From Enterobacter sp. JBIWA008 (lineage in GTDB: Bacteria > Pseudomonadota > Gammaproteobacteria > Enterobacterales > Enterobacteriaceae), in the NCBI RefSeq assembly GCF_019968765.1, contig NZ_CP074149.1:992001-1056000 (forward strand): 64,000 bases of DNA, in the 5' to 3' direction. Within the stretch, counting starts at the first letter, position 1. Each line of letters opens with the position of its first letter. A program made the position numbers and the translations under genes. Below, in pieces: positions 7,662 to 16,544 of the stretch. Below the pieces are notes generated by a model. That model was not told where the DNA came from. It did not search any database and worked only from the letters and a program-made list of their open reading frames with translations.

Positions 7662-8861
7662 ATGGCTTTGAACCTCGACACGCTGGGGCTATCGGCAACG
7701 GTAACCGCCCAGGGGATTAGTGCGCCTGATTACCAGACAATCCTCGATACACTGACCAGCTATTTCAGGCAGATTTACGGTAGTGATGCCTACCTCGAAC
7801 CAGACAGCAAAGACGGGCAGATGGTCGCGCTCGTGGCTCTTGCCGTGCATGACGCTAACAATACCGCTATCGAGATCTACAACTCTTTTTCACCGACGAC
7901 AGCGCAGGCCGCAGCGCTTAGCAGCAATGTGAAAATTAACGGGATCACGCGAAAGGTAGCGACAAACTCTACTGCTGACCTTCTGTTAACCGGTACGGCG
8001 GGCACGACTATCACGAATGGCTCTGCACGGGATAAAAACGGCATTATCTGGAATTTTCCCGCAAGCGTATCGATCGGCGTTGACGGCACTGTGCTGGTGA
8101 CGGCCACATGTGCGAATAGCGGTTCTGTCGCGGCGCTGGCCGGGTCGATTACCACTATCAACACGCCGACCCGTGGATGGGCATCGGTAACCAACCCTGC
8201 GGCGGCCACCGTAGGCGCACCGGCTGAAACCGACGCAGAGCTGCGCATCAGGCAGGGGCAAAGCGTAGCGCTACCATCCCTCACACCGTTTGAAGGTGTC
8301 GACGGTGCGATCGCCAACGTTGCAGGCGTGACACGTCATAAACTCTACGAGAATGATACTGGTTCCACCGACAGCAACGGGCTACCGCCTCATTCCATTT
8401 CCGCCATCGTTGATGGAGGTGATGTTACCGAGATAGCCCAGACAATCCGGGGAAACAAAGGGCAGGGAACAGCCACCTACGGGACAACATCTGTCACGGT
8501 GCCGGACACCTACGGTAACCCACACGTGATCAGCTTTTCTAGGTCTACTGATGTGCCAATTTATGGACATATCACCCTGAAGGCATTCACCGGCTACACG
8601 TCGCAAATTGGCGTACAGATTCAGCAGGCCGTCGCGGATTACATCAACGGGCTGACGATCGGCGACGATGTGCTGCTGAGCAGGATTTATTCTCCGGCGA
8701 ACCTCGGTGTGGTGAGTGGTGGCAACGCGCGCTACTACGACATACAGGAGCTGCTGATTGGCAAATCAGCCGGTAGCGTGGCGGCGGCAAACATCATCAT
8801 CGCCTACAACGAATCTGCGTCGTGTAAGCCTGAAAACATTGTTCTAACGGTGACGTCATGA
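7662..8861 (+). CDS. Baseplate J-like protein
   Basis: The product has 399 residues, beginning with the next base after the preceding stop. It shows the features of the baseplate J family: an N-terminal helical segment (YQTILDTLTSYFRQIYG), a central beta domain, the ETDAELRIRQGQSVALPS region and FEGVDGAIANVAGVT around residue 210. It forms the wedges of the contractile-tail baseplate. It overlaps the next gene by four bases (ATGA). Confidence 0.8.
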   Translation: MALNLDTLGLSATVTAQGISAPDYQTILDTLTSYFRQIYGSDAYLEPDSKDGQMVALVALAVHDANNTAIEIYNSFSPTTAQAAALSSNVKINGITRKVATNSTADLLLTGTAGTTITNGSARDKNGIIWNFPASVSIGVDGTVLVTATCANSGSVAALAGSITTINTPTRGWASVTNPAAATVGAPAETDAELRIRQGQSVALPSLTPFEGVDGAIANVAGVTRHKLYENDTGSTDSNGLPPHSISAIVDGGDVTEIAQTIRGNKGQGTATYGTTSVTVPDTYGNPHVISFSRSTDVPIYGHITLKAFTGYTSQIGVQIQQAVADYINGLTIGDDVLLSRIYSPANLGVVSGGNARYYDIQELLIGKSAGSVAAANIIIAYNESASCKPENIVLTVTS

Positions 8862-9538
8862 GCAAGTACACGGACCTAATCACCAACTATCACGCCACTA
8901 AGCCCAGATTCTTTGATCACGTCGACCTGAGCACGCGGCCACTGATTGATATCACTGGTGCCACCCGGGGGCTGGTAAGCGCATTCGATATTGATACCGC
9001 TGTCGGTGTCCAGCTCGATACGCTCGGCCTCTGGATTGGTCGCAGTCGAATCGTCAGCCAGCCTATAAGCGGCGTTTATTTCAGCTGGGACACCGACGGG
9101 CTCGGGTATGACCAGGGTGTATGGCAAGGCCCGTATGATCCAGATGCAGGCTATACCACGCTGAGCGACGAAACCTACCGCATCGTTCTTAAGGCGAAAA
9201 TCGCTATCAATAACTGGGACGGTCGGAATGACTCGTTACCTCCCATCCTTGACGCTGCGACCGCAGGCTCTGGCCTGAAGATGCAAATCGTCGACAACCA
9301 GGACATGACGATCTCGGTCTGGGTTTTTCCCGAGACTGATATTTCTGATGTGTCTCTCGAACTGATCGCCGCTATCAAGCAGGGCTATCTCACCGTTAAA
9401 GCTGCTGGCGTATGGGCCGGTGATGTTGAAACGCCCTCGGTAGAAGCACCATCCGAGGGTTCTAAATTCTTTGGGTTTGATATGGATAACGAATACATCG
9501 GCGGTTTCGATGTTGGAGCATGGGGGACAATACTCTAA
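8858..9538 (+). CDS. Phage tail protein, DUF2612-like
   Basis: The product has 226 residues and overlaps baseplate J by four bases. The pattern (TDLITNYHATKPRFFDHV, QLDTLGLWIGRSR, VYFSWDTDGLGYDQGVW, KAKIAINNWDG) matches the DUF2612 tail proteins encoded between baseplate J and the tail fibre. It probably connects wedge to fibre, like gpI of P2. Its TAA overlaps the fibre ATG (TAATG at 9536-9540). Confidence 0.65.
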   Translation: MSKYTDLITNYHATKPRFFDHVDLSTRPLIDITGATRGLVSAFDIDTAVGVQLDTLGLWIGRSRIVSQPISGVYFSWDTDGLGYDQGVWQGPYDPDAGYTTLSDETYRIVLKAKIAINNWDGRNDSLPPILDAATAGSGLKMQIVDNQDMTISVWVFPETDISDVSLELIAAIKQGYLTVKAAGVWAGDVETPSVEAPSEGSKFFGFDMDNEYIGGFDVGAWGTIL

Positions 9539-10452
9539 TGGCAACAAATAATTTTAAAGCGTTCGCGCTTGATCCTAACGCTAACGTCACCTCACAGGCT
9601 GACTGGGAATCACTTCCCGCTCTGCTCTCAGGATTCACGGCGGGCAAAGCATCCAGTGCACAGGTAAACAAAGCAATTCGTCAGGCCAGTTTTATCGCTG
9701 CCGCGATTGCTCAGTATGTGGTAAACAAAACGAATCAGGATGTCCTGGATAACGGGAATATTAACGGATTTATTAATCAATTTATCGCTGCACTTGCAGA
9801 AAGCCCCAACTTTACCGGCGTGCCAACAGTACCAGATACTCATACAGGTAATTACGGTGAGCAAGCTGCAAACACAAAATTTGTTCGTGATGTGGTGAAT
9901 GAGCTAATTGATAATGCTCCATCCGGACTTAATACATTAAGAGAACTGGCAGCAGCAATTAATAATGACCCTTCGTTTTATTTATCTGTTAATAATGCTA
10001 TATCAGGGAAATTAGCAAAAAGCCAGAACGGTGCTGATATACCTGATGCAGCAACATTCAGAGCGAATATCGGTGTGAAGTCTGCGGGCGTGCGCGATGT
10101 AGGAACTGGGGCGAATCAGATACCAGATATGTCATCATTTGGGATATCCACATCAGCGAACGGATGGTGCAAACTACCGAATGGTCTAATTATTCAATGG
10201 GGAAGAGGAGGGCCGTTAACCCCCGCATCTCCAGATAACTCCGTCAGCTTTAATATTTCGTTCCCGAATGAATGCTTATTCATCACCGAGCACGACCTCA
10301 ATAATGCCGCAACCATGACCATGGTTCAGTTAGGATATGTAACCACAACTGGTTTTTCGGCATATAACCTTGGTCAACTGAACCGGAGCGCTCCTTCAGG
10401 GTTGCAACCTGTTATCTCAGCATATGTACAATGGATCGCAATAGGATATTGA
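9538..10452 (+). CDS. Phage tail fibre protein
   Basis: The product has 304 residues from the ATG at 9538, preceded by a GGGGGA ribosome site. The N-terminal part (about 1-85) is the anchoring domain for the baseplate. The middle holds PDTHTGNYGEQAANTKFVRDVV, a repeat form common in P2-like and lambdoid tail fibres, and the C-terminal 120 residues are a probable receptor-binding beta domain containing NGLIIQWGRG. It is short for a fibre, so host range may lie in the last 100 residues. The fibre assembly gene follows one base after the stop. Confidence 0.8.
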   Translation: MATNNFKAFALDPNANVTSQADWESLPALLSGFTAGKASSAQVNKAIRQASFIAAAIAQYVVNKTNQDVLDNGNINGFINQFIAALAESPNFTGVPTVPDTHTGNYGEQAANTKFVRDVVNELIDNAPSGLNTLRELAAAINNDPSFYLSVNNAISGKLAKSQNGADIPDAATFRANIGVKSAGVRDVGTGANQIPDMSSFGISTSANGWCKLPNGLIIQWGRGGPLTPASPDNSVSFNISFPNECLFITEHDLNNAATMTMVQLGYVTTTGFSAYNLGQLNRSAPSGLQPVISAYVQWIAIGY

Positions 10453-10453
10453 A

Positions 10454-10885
10454 ATGGGAAATTACTTTTATAGTGCAAAGAAAAACGCGTTTTACCCTGT
10501 GTCTCTGGAGGATGCCTATCGCGCGGCAAACTCCTGGCCTGAGGATGGCGTAGAGGTTGATGATTCTGTTTATCTTGAATACTCAGCAACGCCGCCTGAG
10601 GGTAAGGTTAGGGTGGCAAAAGACGGAGTGCCGTCGTGGGCTGATATTCCACCGCCAACGCATGAAGAACTAGTTGCCTCTGCCAATACTGAAAAACAAA
10701 AGAGGATTGATCAGGCTAACGACTATATGAACAGTAAGCAGTGGCCAGGGAAGGCAGCAATGGGGCGACTGAAAGATACCGAAAAAACGCAGTACAACGC
10801 GTGGCTTGATTATCTGGATGAACTGGAAACGGTTGATACTTCTACCGCTCCTGATATCAAATGGCCTACGCCACCAGCGGCTTAG
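10454..10885 (+). CDS. Tail fibre assembly chaperone (Tfa family)
   Basis: The product has 143 residues and is placed immediately after the fibre gene. It begins with MGNYFYSAKKNAFYPVSL, has the KVRVAKDGVPSWADIPPPTHEEL pattern and ends with the RLKDTEKTQYNAWLDYLDELETVDTSTAPDIKWPTPP block that is characteristic of Caudovirales fibre assembly proteins. It helps fold the fibre tip and stays bound in some phages. It is the last phage gene before the attachment core. Confidence 0.85.
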   Translation: MGNYFYSAKKNAFYPVSLEDAYRAANSWPEDGVEVDDSVYLEYSATPPEGKVRVAKDGVPSWADIPPPTHEELVASANTEKQKRIDQANDYMNSKQWPGKAAMGRLKDTEKTQYNAWLDYLDELETVDTSTAPDIKWPTPPAA

Positions 10886-11023
10886 TCTCATTTTGGCGAT
10901 GTGCCAGATTTGTGTCATACATGGTAAATCGCCTTTCTCTTTCTTACATCATGTGCCATTGAGTTGCCTGATGTGAATGCGGCAATGTGTATGTAAAACA
11001 GTTAGTTAAATGTGATTCTGCTA

Positions 11024-11069
11024 ATTCGTAATGCGAAGGTCGTAGGTTCGACTCCTATTATCGGCACCA
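11024..11069 (+). other. P22-type attachment core: 46-bp 3' end of tRNA-Thr (thrW)
   Basis: These 46 bases match, as I remember it, the 3' half of thrW and the P22 attachment core: anticodon arm CGCATTCGTAATGCG-like start, T arm GGTTCGACTCC and the acceptor end ATCGGCACCA. The 5' half of the tRNA is absent, so this is a duplicated attachment site and not a tRNA gene. It lies between the phage fibre genes on the left and an integrase on the right, which points towards it, as expected where two elements using the same site sit in tandem. Confidence 0.8.
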
Positions 11070-11083
11070 GTCATATCAAGTAG

Positions 11084-11877
11084 TTACGCATCATTCGTAC
11101 CTTCCTTATTTTCACTATGGGACAAATTTGGGACAGAAGACCCAAAAATAGAGTCTATTTGCCGTGCATGCTCAGTCAGGTGGTTAGGTGCAAGGTGAGC
11201 ATATCGACGAACCATTTCGATTGATTCCCAGCCGCCCATTTCCTGCAAAACAGAAATCGGAACTCCAGCCTGAACAAGCCAACTTGCCCATGTGTGTCTC
11301 AGGTCATGAAAACGGAAGTCTTCAATTCCTGCTCGTTTTAATGCAGCCCTCCATGCGGTGTTAGCGTCGTAGCGCATCTTTCTCACTACAGGTGATTTAG
11401 TTCCATCTGGTTTTGTGCTGCTTTCCTTGTAAACAAACACCCACTTGTGGTGATTGCCGATTTGCTTTTTCAACACCCGGCAAGCAGTATCATTCAGTGC
11501 CACGCCAATGGCCTGATTCGACTTGCTCTGCTCAGGGTGAATCCATGCAACCTTTCTCTGCATGTCTATCTGCTGCCATTCCAGATTGATGATGTTCGAG
11601 CGTCTTAAGCCAGTAGAAAGCGCAAACTCTACGACTGACTTAAGCGGCTCCGGACATTCATCAATCAACCTTCTCGCCTCGTGAGGTTCAAGCCATCTGA
11701 TACGCTTGTTCTTAGGCTGAGGCACTTTGACGATCGGAGCCTTATCCAGCATCTTCCATTCACGTTCAGCGGCCCTGAGAAGCGCCTTAATGAATGAAAG
11801 GTGAGTTGCTTTTGTGGCTACCGCTGCAGGCTTTGGTTTGTATACTGGAGGAAGCTTTCTTTTCTTGCGACATGCCT
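11084..11877 (-). pseudogene. P22-type tyrosine integrase, 5' end lost at IS element
   Basis: The remaining frame encodes about 264 residues and continues open into the IS left end at 11877; intact relatives have about 380, so the N-terminal DNA-binding arm is missing. The catalytic domain is complete: TGLRRSN with the first Arg, [10 protein letters not shown] with His and Arg, GGWES, and [10 protein letters not shown] with the tyrosine nucleophile. It lies 14 bases from the attachment core and reads towards it, as in P22-like elements. An internal ATG at 11752 could at most give a 222-residue fragment. The element is probably unable to excise by its own integrase. Confidence 0.85.
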
Positions 11878-11895
11878 TGAATCGCCACGGATAAT

Positions 11896-12764
11896 CTAGA
11901 CACTTCCGAGCCGTTGATAATACTGGTTTTCATATTCTGTCGGTGACATCTGATTGCTCGAACCATGCCGACGCTTACTGTTATAAAACATTTCGATGTA
12001 ACCAAAAATATCGCTGCGGGCTTCTTCCCGCGTTCCGTATATCTTTTTCTTTATCCGTTCGCGTTTCAGCAACTGGAAAAAGCTTTCTGCAACCGCATTA
12101 TCGTGACAGTTACCGCGACGGCTCATGCTCCCCTCCAGGCCGTGTAATTTCAGGAACGACTGACACTCATGGCTTGTTTACTGACTGCCCTGGTCCGAGT
12201 GAACCAGCACCTGTTTTTGGGGATTACGCCGCCATACAGCCATCAGCAGTGCGTTCAGGACAATGTCCTTTGTCATCCGGGATTGCATTGACCAGCCGAT
12301 AATTTTGCGTGAGAACAGATCAACAACCACGGCAAGATACAGCCAGCCCTCGTGGGTCCTGATGTAGGTTATGTCCGTTACCCAACGCTCATCCGGAGCA
12401 TCCGGATTGAACTGTCGCTGGAGCCTGTTGGGCGATACGATACTGGCCTCGCCTTTACGTGCCGCGGACTCCGGTATCCGACCTGAGCCTTTATCCCGAC
12501 ACGTTTCATCAGTCGCCAGACTCTGTTCACTCCGCACTGTTGCCCGCTGTCCCGCAGATCCAGATGGATTTTGCGATAACCATAGACGCATCCCGATTCC
12601 AGCCAGAACTGTTTAATCTGTCCTGTCAGTCTCAGGTCTGCCTGATGGCGTTGTGAATGCGGCTGCTGAAGCCAGGCGTAAAAACCACTGGGATGAACAT
12701 CCAGCACCCGACAGAGCAGGCGAACAGGCCAGCAACAGGTGTTGTCACGGATAAAGGCGTACCT
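11896..12764 (-). pseudogene. IS3-family transposase orfB (DDE), frameshifted and with internal stop
   Basis: Three pieces make up the DDE catalytic part. The first frame (12378-12707) runs through GVNRVWRLMKRVGIKAQVGYRSPR and then goes out of frame. The second (12178-12591) has ARKGEASIV, WVTDITYI with the first Asp and VHSDQGSQ with the second, then a TAA stop at 12178-12180 where relatives have Tyr. The third (11896-12126) has DNAVAESFFQLLK with the catalytic Glu. The two lesions make this copy inactive in cis. Confidence 0.8.
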
Positions 12765-13042
12765 CAGTCGGACAGCTTTGCGAAGTACGCCGCGGCTTTT
12801 TTTAATATGTCCCGTTCGTCGGTAACCCGCTTCAGCTCTTTCTGGAGACGGCGGATCTCGGCCTGAGCATCTGACTGTTCTTTATTAGTGGATGAGTCCG
12901 GACCGTACTTCTTTATCCAGGCGTAAAGGCTGTGGGTAGTGATATCGAGACGTGTTGCAACGCTGGCAACAGAATAACCGCGATCAACAACCTGTTTGAC
13001 TGCTTCAATTTTAAACTCTTCGGGATAACGCTTACCGCTCAT
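12764..13042 (-). CDS. IS3-family transposase orfA
   Basis: The product has 92 residues from the ATG at 13042; a GTG at 13048 is an alternative. It is a helix-turn-helix protein of the IS3 type: KRYPEEFKIEAVKQVVDRGYSVASVATRLD then HSLYAWIKKYG, followed by a leucine-zipper-like coiled coil (AEIRRLQKELKRVTDERDILKKAAAYF). It appears intact. Normally a -1 frameshift fuses it to orfB, but orfB is broken here. Confidence 0.85.
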   Translation of the reverse strand: MSGKRYPEEFKIEAVKQVVDRGYSVASVATRLDITTHSLYAWIKKYGPDSSTNKEQSDAQAEIRRLQKELKRVTDERDILKKAAAYFAKLSD

Positions 13043-13181
13043 GGGCACCTCTCTTTAAGCCATCTTAAATGACTCTTAGATGTCTGTTAAACCCGTGGCG
13101 ATTCACATTTCCGCACGTCTTGAGCTGTAATCGAATTCATGAATATCACTATATTAAGCGGCCGCTGTGGTGGAGATAAGA

Positions 13182-13210
13182 TTGCGGGCGGGTATGGAAA
13201 GAGTTATAAA
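13182..13210 (+). promoter_or_regulatory. Probable sigma-70 promoter of the RT operon
   Basis: TTGCGG at 13182-13187 and TATAAA at 13205-13210 are separated by exactly 17 bases. Transcription would start near 13217, upstream of the GAGGG ribosome site at 13231-13235 and the ATG at 13241. The promoter lies inside the longer open reading frame that begins at 13139, which argues for the shorter start. Confidence 0.6.
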
Positions 13211-13240
13211 AGCTTAGAGGATAGTTTAGCGAGGGATATC

Positions 13241-14518
13241 ATGAACCGGCAGCCGTTTACTTCATCAGCACTTAAACGAAACTTAAGTGAAAGTGAGAAG
13301 GCTTATTATTTCAAAAAAAATAATTCCGCTGAGTTAGAATTGCTAATTAGTGATGCCGTTTTAATTGCTAATGAGAATTTTCGTTCTGGTGTTAGTGTAA
13401 AGAAACTAAACATTAAAGGACGTTGCGTTTACACTGCTTCATGTTTGAAAGAAAAAATAATACTTAGACATTGTAACGCAAATCTAAAATGTATTGAATC
13501 ACTTCTTCCCAAGCAAAGAAATACAATAATTAATGAGTTGAAAATTTATTTGAAAGAAGGCACTCCATTCAAAATATATCGTTTGGATATAAAATCCTTC
13601 TTTGAGTCAATTGATCTGCCACAACTTTTTCAATGCTTACATAATGAAACACGTCTGTCTAGACATACAAAAAATTTGTTAGAATGGTATCTTAAGTCGT
13701 GTGAGAGAATCCACTCTTCAAAAGGATTGCCTAGAGGGTTGGAAATTAGCCCTATGTTATCAGAATTGTACTTGGCACAATTTGATAATAGTGTTCATAG
13801 GCACCCAGATGTATTTTATTACTCAAGATTTGTAGATGATATGGTGATCGTTTCAAGTGGTTATGAATGTGAAGCGTCCTTTATGAATTTCATACAAGAT
13901 TTATTACCTAAGGGATTGTCATTAAATAAAAATAAGTTGAAAGTTTCTCCGTGTATACCAAAGAGAAGTAAAGGTATTAATAGGCAGAATAAATTGCTTC
14001 ATGAATTTGATTTTCTTGGGTACTCATTTTCCATAATAGACACCCCTCTGAATAAAGATGGTGAGATTAATAGCTGTTATAGAAAGGTAATTGTGAATTT
14101 ATCTAAGTCTCGCCTGAAGAAGATTAAAAATAGAATAGCTAGATCTTTTTACTCTTATCATATCAATGGTGATTTTAAATTACTTTTAGATAGAATTTCT
14201 TTTTTGACAAGCAATAGGGATTTAAATAGAAAAATAAAATCTTCAAGCTCTTTGGAGAAAAGTAAGATAAGCACTGGCATCTATTACAGTAATTCGAGAT
14301 TAGATGCTGACTCTATATCCCTAAAACAATTAGATGACTTTTTGCTGTATTGTGTAAAAACTAATACTGGGCGTTTGAACAGCATTATAAAAAAACCTTT
14401 TAATTTGAAGCAAAAAAAAGAATTGCTAAGAAATAGTTTTAGAAAAGGCTTTTTAAATAGAGTATACAGAAAGTATAACTTTAAGCGCTATACTGAGATT
14501 ACAAAAATATGGCTATAA
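13241..14518 (+). CDS. drt3a: Reverse transcriptase Drt3a-like (UG3 type), DRT type 3 defence system
   Basis: The product has 425 residues from the ATG at 13241, which has GAGGG five bases upstream; an open extension to 13139 lacks a ribosome site and covers the promoter. It is a group II/retron-like reverse transcriptase fold: RLDIKSFFESID (motif A, Asp116), GLPRGLEISPMLSELYLAQFD (motif B) and FVDD at 197-200 with both catalytic Asp, then KLKVSPCIP and FLGYSF. About 29% GC contrasts with the host. It overlaps the next RT gene by 10 bases. Two unlike RTs in one operon is the layout of DRT type 3 (UG3 plus UG8), an anti-phage system. As I recall published work, Drt3a copies an ACACAC template in the system's RNA into poly(GT). 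The UG class was not verified by profile search. Confidence 0.75.
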   Translation: MNRQPFTSSALKRNLSESEKAYYFKKNNSAELELLISDAVLIANENFRSGVSVKKLNIKGRCVYTASCLKEKIILRHCNANLKCIESLLPKQRNTIINELKIYLKEGTPFKIYRLDIKSFFESIDLPQLFQCLHNETRLSRHTKNLLEWYLKSCERIHSSKGLPRGLEISPMLSELYLAQFDNSVHRHPDVFYYSRFVDDMVIVSSGYECEASFMNFIQDLLPKGLSLNKNKLKVSPCIPKRSKGINRQNKLLHEFDFLGYSFSIIDTPLNKDGEINSCYRKVIVNLSKSRLKKIKNRIARSFYSYHINGDFKLLLDRISFLTSNRDLNRKIKSSSSLEKSKISTGIYYSNSRLDADSISLKQLDDFLLYCVKTNTGRLNSIIKKPFNLKQKKELLRNSFRKGFLNRVYRKYNFKRYTEITKIWL

Positions 14519-16527
14519 AGAAAAACATTAAACTCGATAAGAAAGATTATCTCAGGGCTTTACTATGTGATACACAGCCGGGTGATTGTCCAATTATTTT
14601 TTCAAATGATGGGCTATATATAAACTTAACCGAGCATGATAGAGTCAGTAATGACTCATCAAGTTACACTCCTGTTTCTTCTTTCTTAAAAAAAATAATT
14701 AACCCTGGTTTAGACTCTTCTATTGGTGTCGAAAAGCAAGCCCAAGCAAAGAAAAAACAAAGCTCTCCGTTTGGCTATTGCATAGTGAAAGATGCCTTTA
14801 GCCAAAGACATCTTTCTTTAGTTCACCCTAGATCTCAAATTAATTATTCGGAATTTTACAAAACTTACTCATCCGTTATCACACTAAATACATTGAAAAG
14901 TAATTTTTCAATTCGTTATCCCCGTAAAGTAGCTAACTCTTTCTTTTTGTATGAGAATTCTGCATCAGAAAAATACAAAGGAGAGGATATCGAAACCACA
15001 AAAGATGAGTTAATGAGGAAATATTCATCCTCTTATTTTACTTATGGTGGGTTCAACAGGATATATAAACTATTTCAAAGTAAAATGTTTATTGGTCTTG
15101 AGAAGAGATTCTCATTTATGTGGATGTTGGATGTATCGCATTGTTTTGACAGCATATATACACATTCTATTTCTTGGGCGTTAAAAAATAAATCATTTAT
15201 CAAAAAGCATGTTGCACACAGCAATCAGTTTGGTCAAGAATTAGATAAGCTAATGCAGCGTAGCAATAATAATGAAACAAATGGGATACCTATTGGTTCA
15301 GAATTTAGTAGGGTTTTTGCAGAATTAATATTTCAGAGAATTGATTGTAATATTGAGTCATGCCTTCTGAGTGAACATGGATGGGTTAATAATAAAGATT
15401 ATGCTATATTGAGATATGTAGATGATTTTATTGTTTTTTGCAATAGTGAATCAAGCGCCGAAATTATTACAAAAATCATTAATGTTAAGTTAAATGAATA
15501 CAATCTTCAGTTGAATGTAAATAAACTTAAGAAGTATTCTAGACCATTTTGTACTAGCAAGACAGGTTTGATTATCAAAGTTAATGAATTAATTCGTAAC
15601 CTAGAGATTAAGTTGTATGAAAAAAATGATGGTGGCTTCACATTAAATAAAATAAGAAGTAAGCATGACTTAAAAATATATGTAATTAATCATGTCAAGT
15701 CTATATGCATTGAAAATAAAGTATCTTATGCTGATGTTTCTTCATATATAATATCTTCTCTTTCTAAAAGACTAATATCAATGATTGATATGTTACAAAC
15801 CCAAAAAAATGAAGGGGATTTAGAAGTAACAAAAAGAATTAAGGACTTGATTTTCACAGTAACCGATATAATGTTATTCTTCTTCAGTGTTAACCCAACT
15901 GTTTCATCATCTTATAAATTATCAAAGACGATGTTTGTTGTTAATAACTATTTGAATGATATCTCTAGTGACTATAGTAGTATTTTTATGACTTCTATAG
16001 TGAATACTGCTGAAACCATTAATTTTGGTGAGAATGATAATGGTTTATTTATTGATGATTTCATTTCAATTGAAAAAGTTAATTTGATTTTAGCTGCTAC
16101 TTTTTTTGGGGATAATTACCTCGTGAGTGCCGATTTTTTTCATGGGATTGTACATAAAAAGAAATTAGATTACTTTACTATAATCTCCTTGTTATTCTAT
16201 TTTAGAAATAGGAGATCATTCCAGGAATTGAAATGCATAATAGAGAATAAAATAAAAGAGCTATTAAGCCATAATATTGATTTACTACAATCATCGGAAA
16301 AAGCGCATTTATTTTTAGATGTTTTGTCATGTCCATTTGTCTCAATAGAGACAAGACGATTTTTATATAGAAAGTATCTTAAAAACTTTGAGCCAACACT
16401 TAACAGAAGTCACCAGGAAATTGAGAATGATTTGCAGTCACTTCTCCAAACATATTGGTTTGTCAAGTGGGATGAGTTAGATATTGTGAAAATGATCGAG
16501 AAAAAAGAATTGAAAGAAAGCTATTAA
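14509..16527 (+). CDS. drt3b: Reverse transcriptase Drt3b-like (UG8 type), DRT type 3 defence system
   Basis: The product has 672 residues, starting inside the end of the first RT gene with no separate promoter visible. The N-terminal RT domain shows SFMWMLDVSHCFDSIYTHS (motif A, Asp208), NGIPIGSEFSRVFAELIFQRID (motif B) and LRYVDDFIVF (YVDD, 303-306). About 300 C-terminal residues form a long helical region with no family I recognise outside this group. The position after a 425-residue RT and the size fit Drt3b. In the reported system, as I recall it, Drt3b makes the complementary poly(AC) strand without a nucleic acid template, and the two RTs and the RNA form one complex. Very AT-rich, like the first gene. 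Class is by architecture, not by profile. Confidence 0.75.
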   Translation: MAIKKNIKLDKKDYLRALLCDTQPGDCPIIFSNDGLYINLTEHDRVSNDSSSYTPVSSFLKKIINPGLDSSIGVEKQAQAKKKQSSPFGYCIVKDAFSQRHLSLVHPRSQINYSEFYKTYSSVITLNTLKSNFSIRYPRKVANSFFLYENSASEKYKGEDIETTKDELMRKYSSSYFTYGGFNRIYKLFQSKMFIGLEKRFSFMWMLDVSHCFDSIYTHSISWALKNKSFIKKHVAHSNQFGQELDKLMQRSNNNETNGIPIGSEFSRVFAELIFQRIDCNIESCLLSEHGWVNNKDYAILRYVDDFIVFCNSESSAEIITKIINVKLNEYNLQLNVNKLKKYSRPFCTSKTGLIIKVNELIRNLEIKLYEKNDGGFTLNKIRSKHDLKIYVINHVKSICIENKVSYADVSSYIISSLSKRLISMIDMLQTQKNEGDLEVTKRIKDLIFTVTDIMLFFFSVNPTVSSSYKLSKTMFVVNNYLNDISSDYSSIFMTSIVNTAETINFGENDNGLFIDDFISIEKVNLILAATFFGDNYLVSADFFHGIVHKKKLDYFTIISLLFYFRNRRSFQELKCIIENKIKELLSHNIDLLQSSEKAHLFLDVLSCPFVSIETRRFLYRKYLKNFEPTLNRSHQEIENDLQSLLQTYWFVKWDELDIVKMIEKKELKESY

Positions 16528-16544
16528 TTTGATAGAAAAGAATA

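Larger units (their letters stand above)
11878..13105 (-). mobile_element. IS3-family insertion sequence, decayed
   Basis: The element is 1228 bp long. Its ends are inverted repeats: TGAATCGCCACGG at 11878-11890 and its complement, with CCGTGGCGATTCA at 13093-13105. It carries two reading frames on the minus strand in the usual orfA/orfB layout. The flanks differ (CCT on the left, CAT on the right), so no 3- or 4-bp target duplication is present, which suggests a deletion or recombination after insertion. orfB is broken by a frameshift and a stop. I do not assign an IS name. Confidence 0.85.

Noticed and set aside
11024..11069. Complete tRNA-Thr gene
   Set aside because: Only the 3' 46 bases are present; the acceptor 5' strand and D arm are missing upstream.
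11878..13105. Active IS element
   Set aside because: orfB has both a frameshift and a TAA stop at 12178-12180, so no full transposase can be made.
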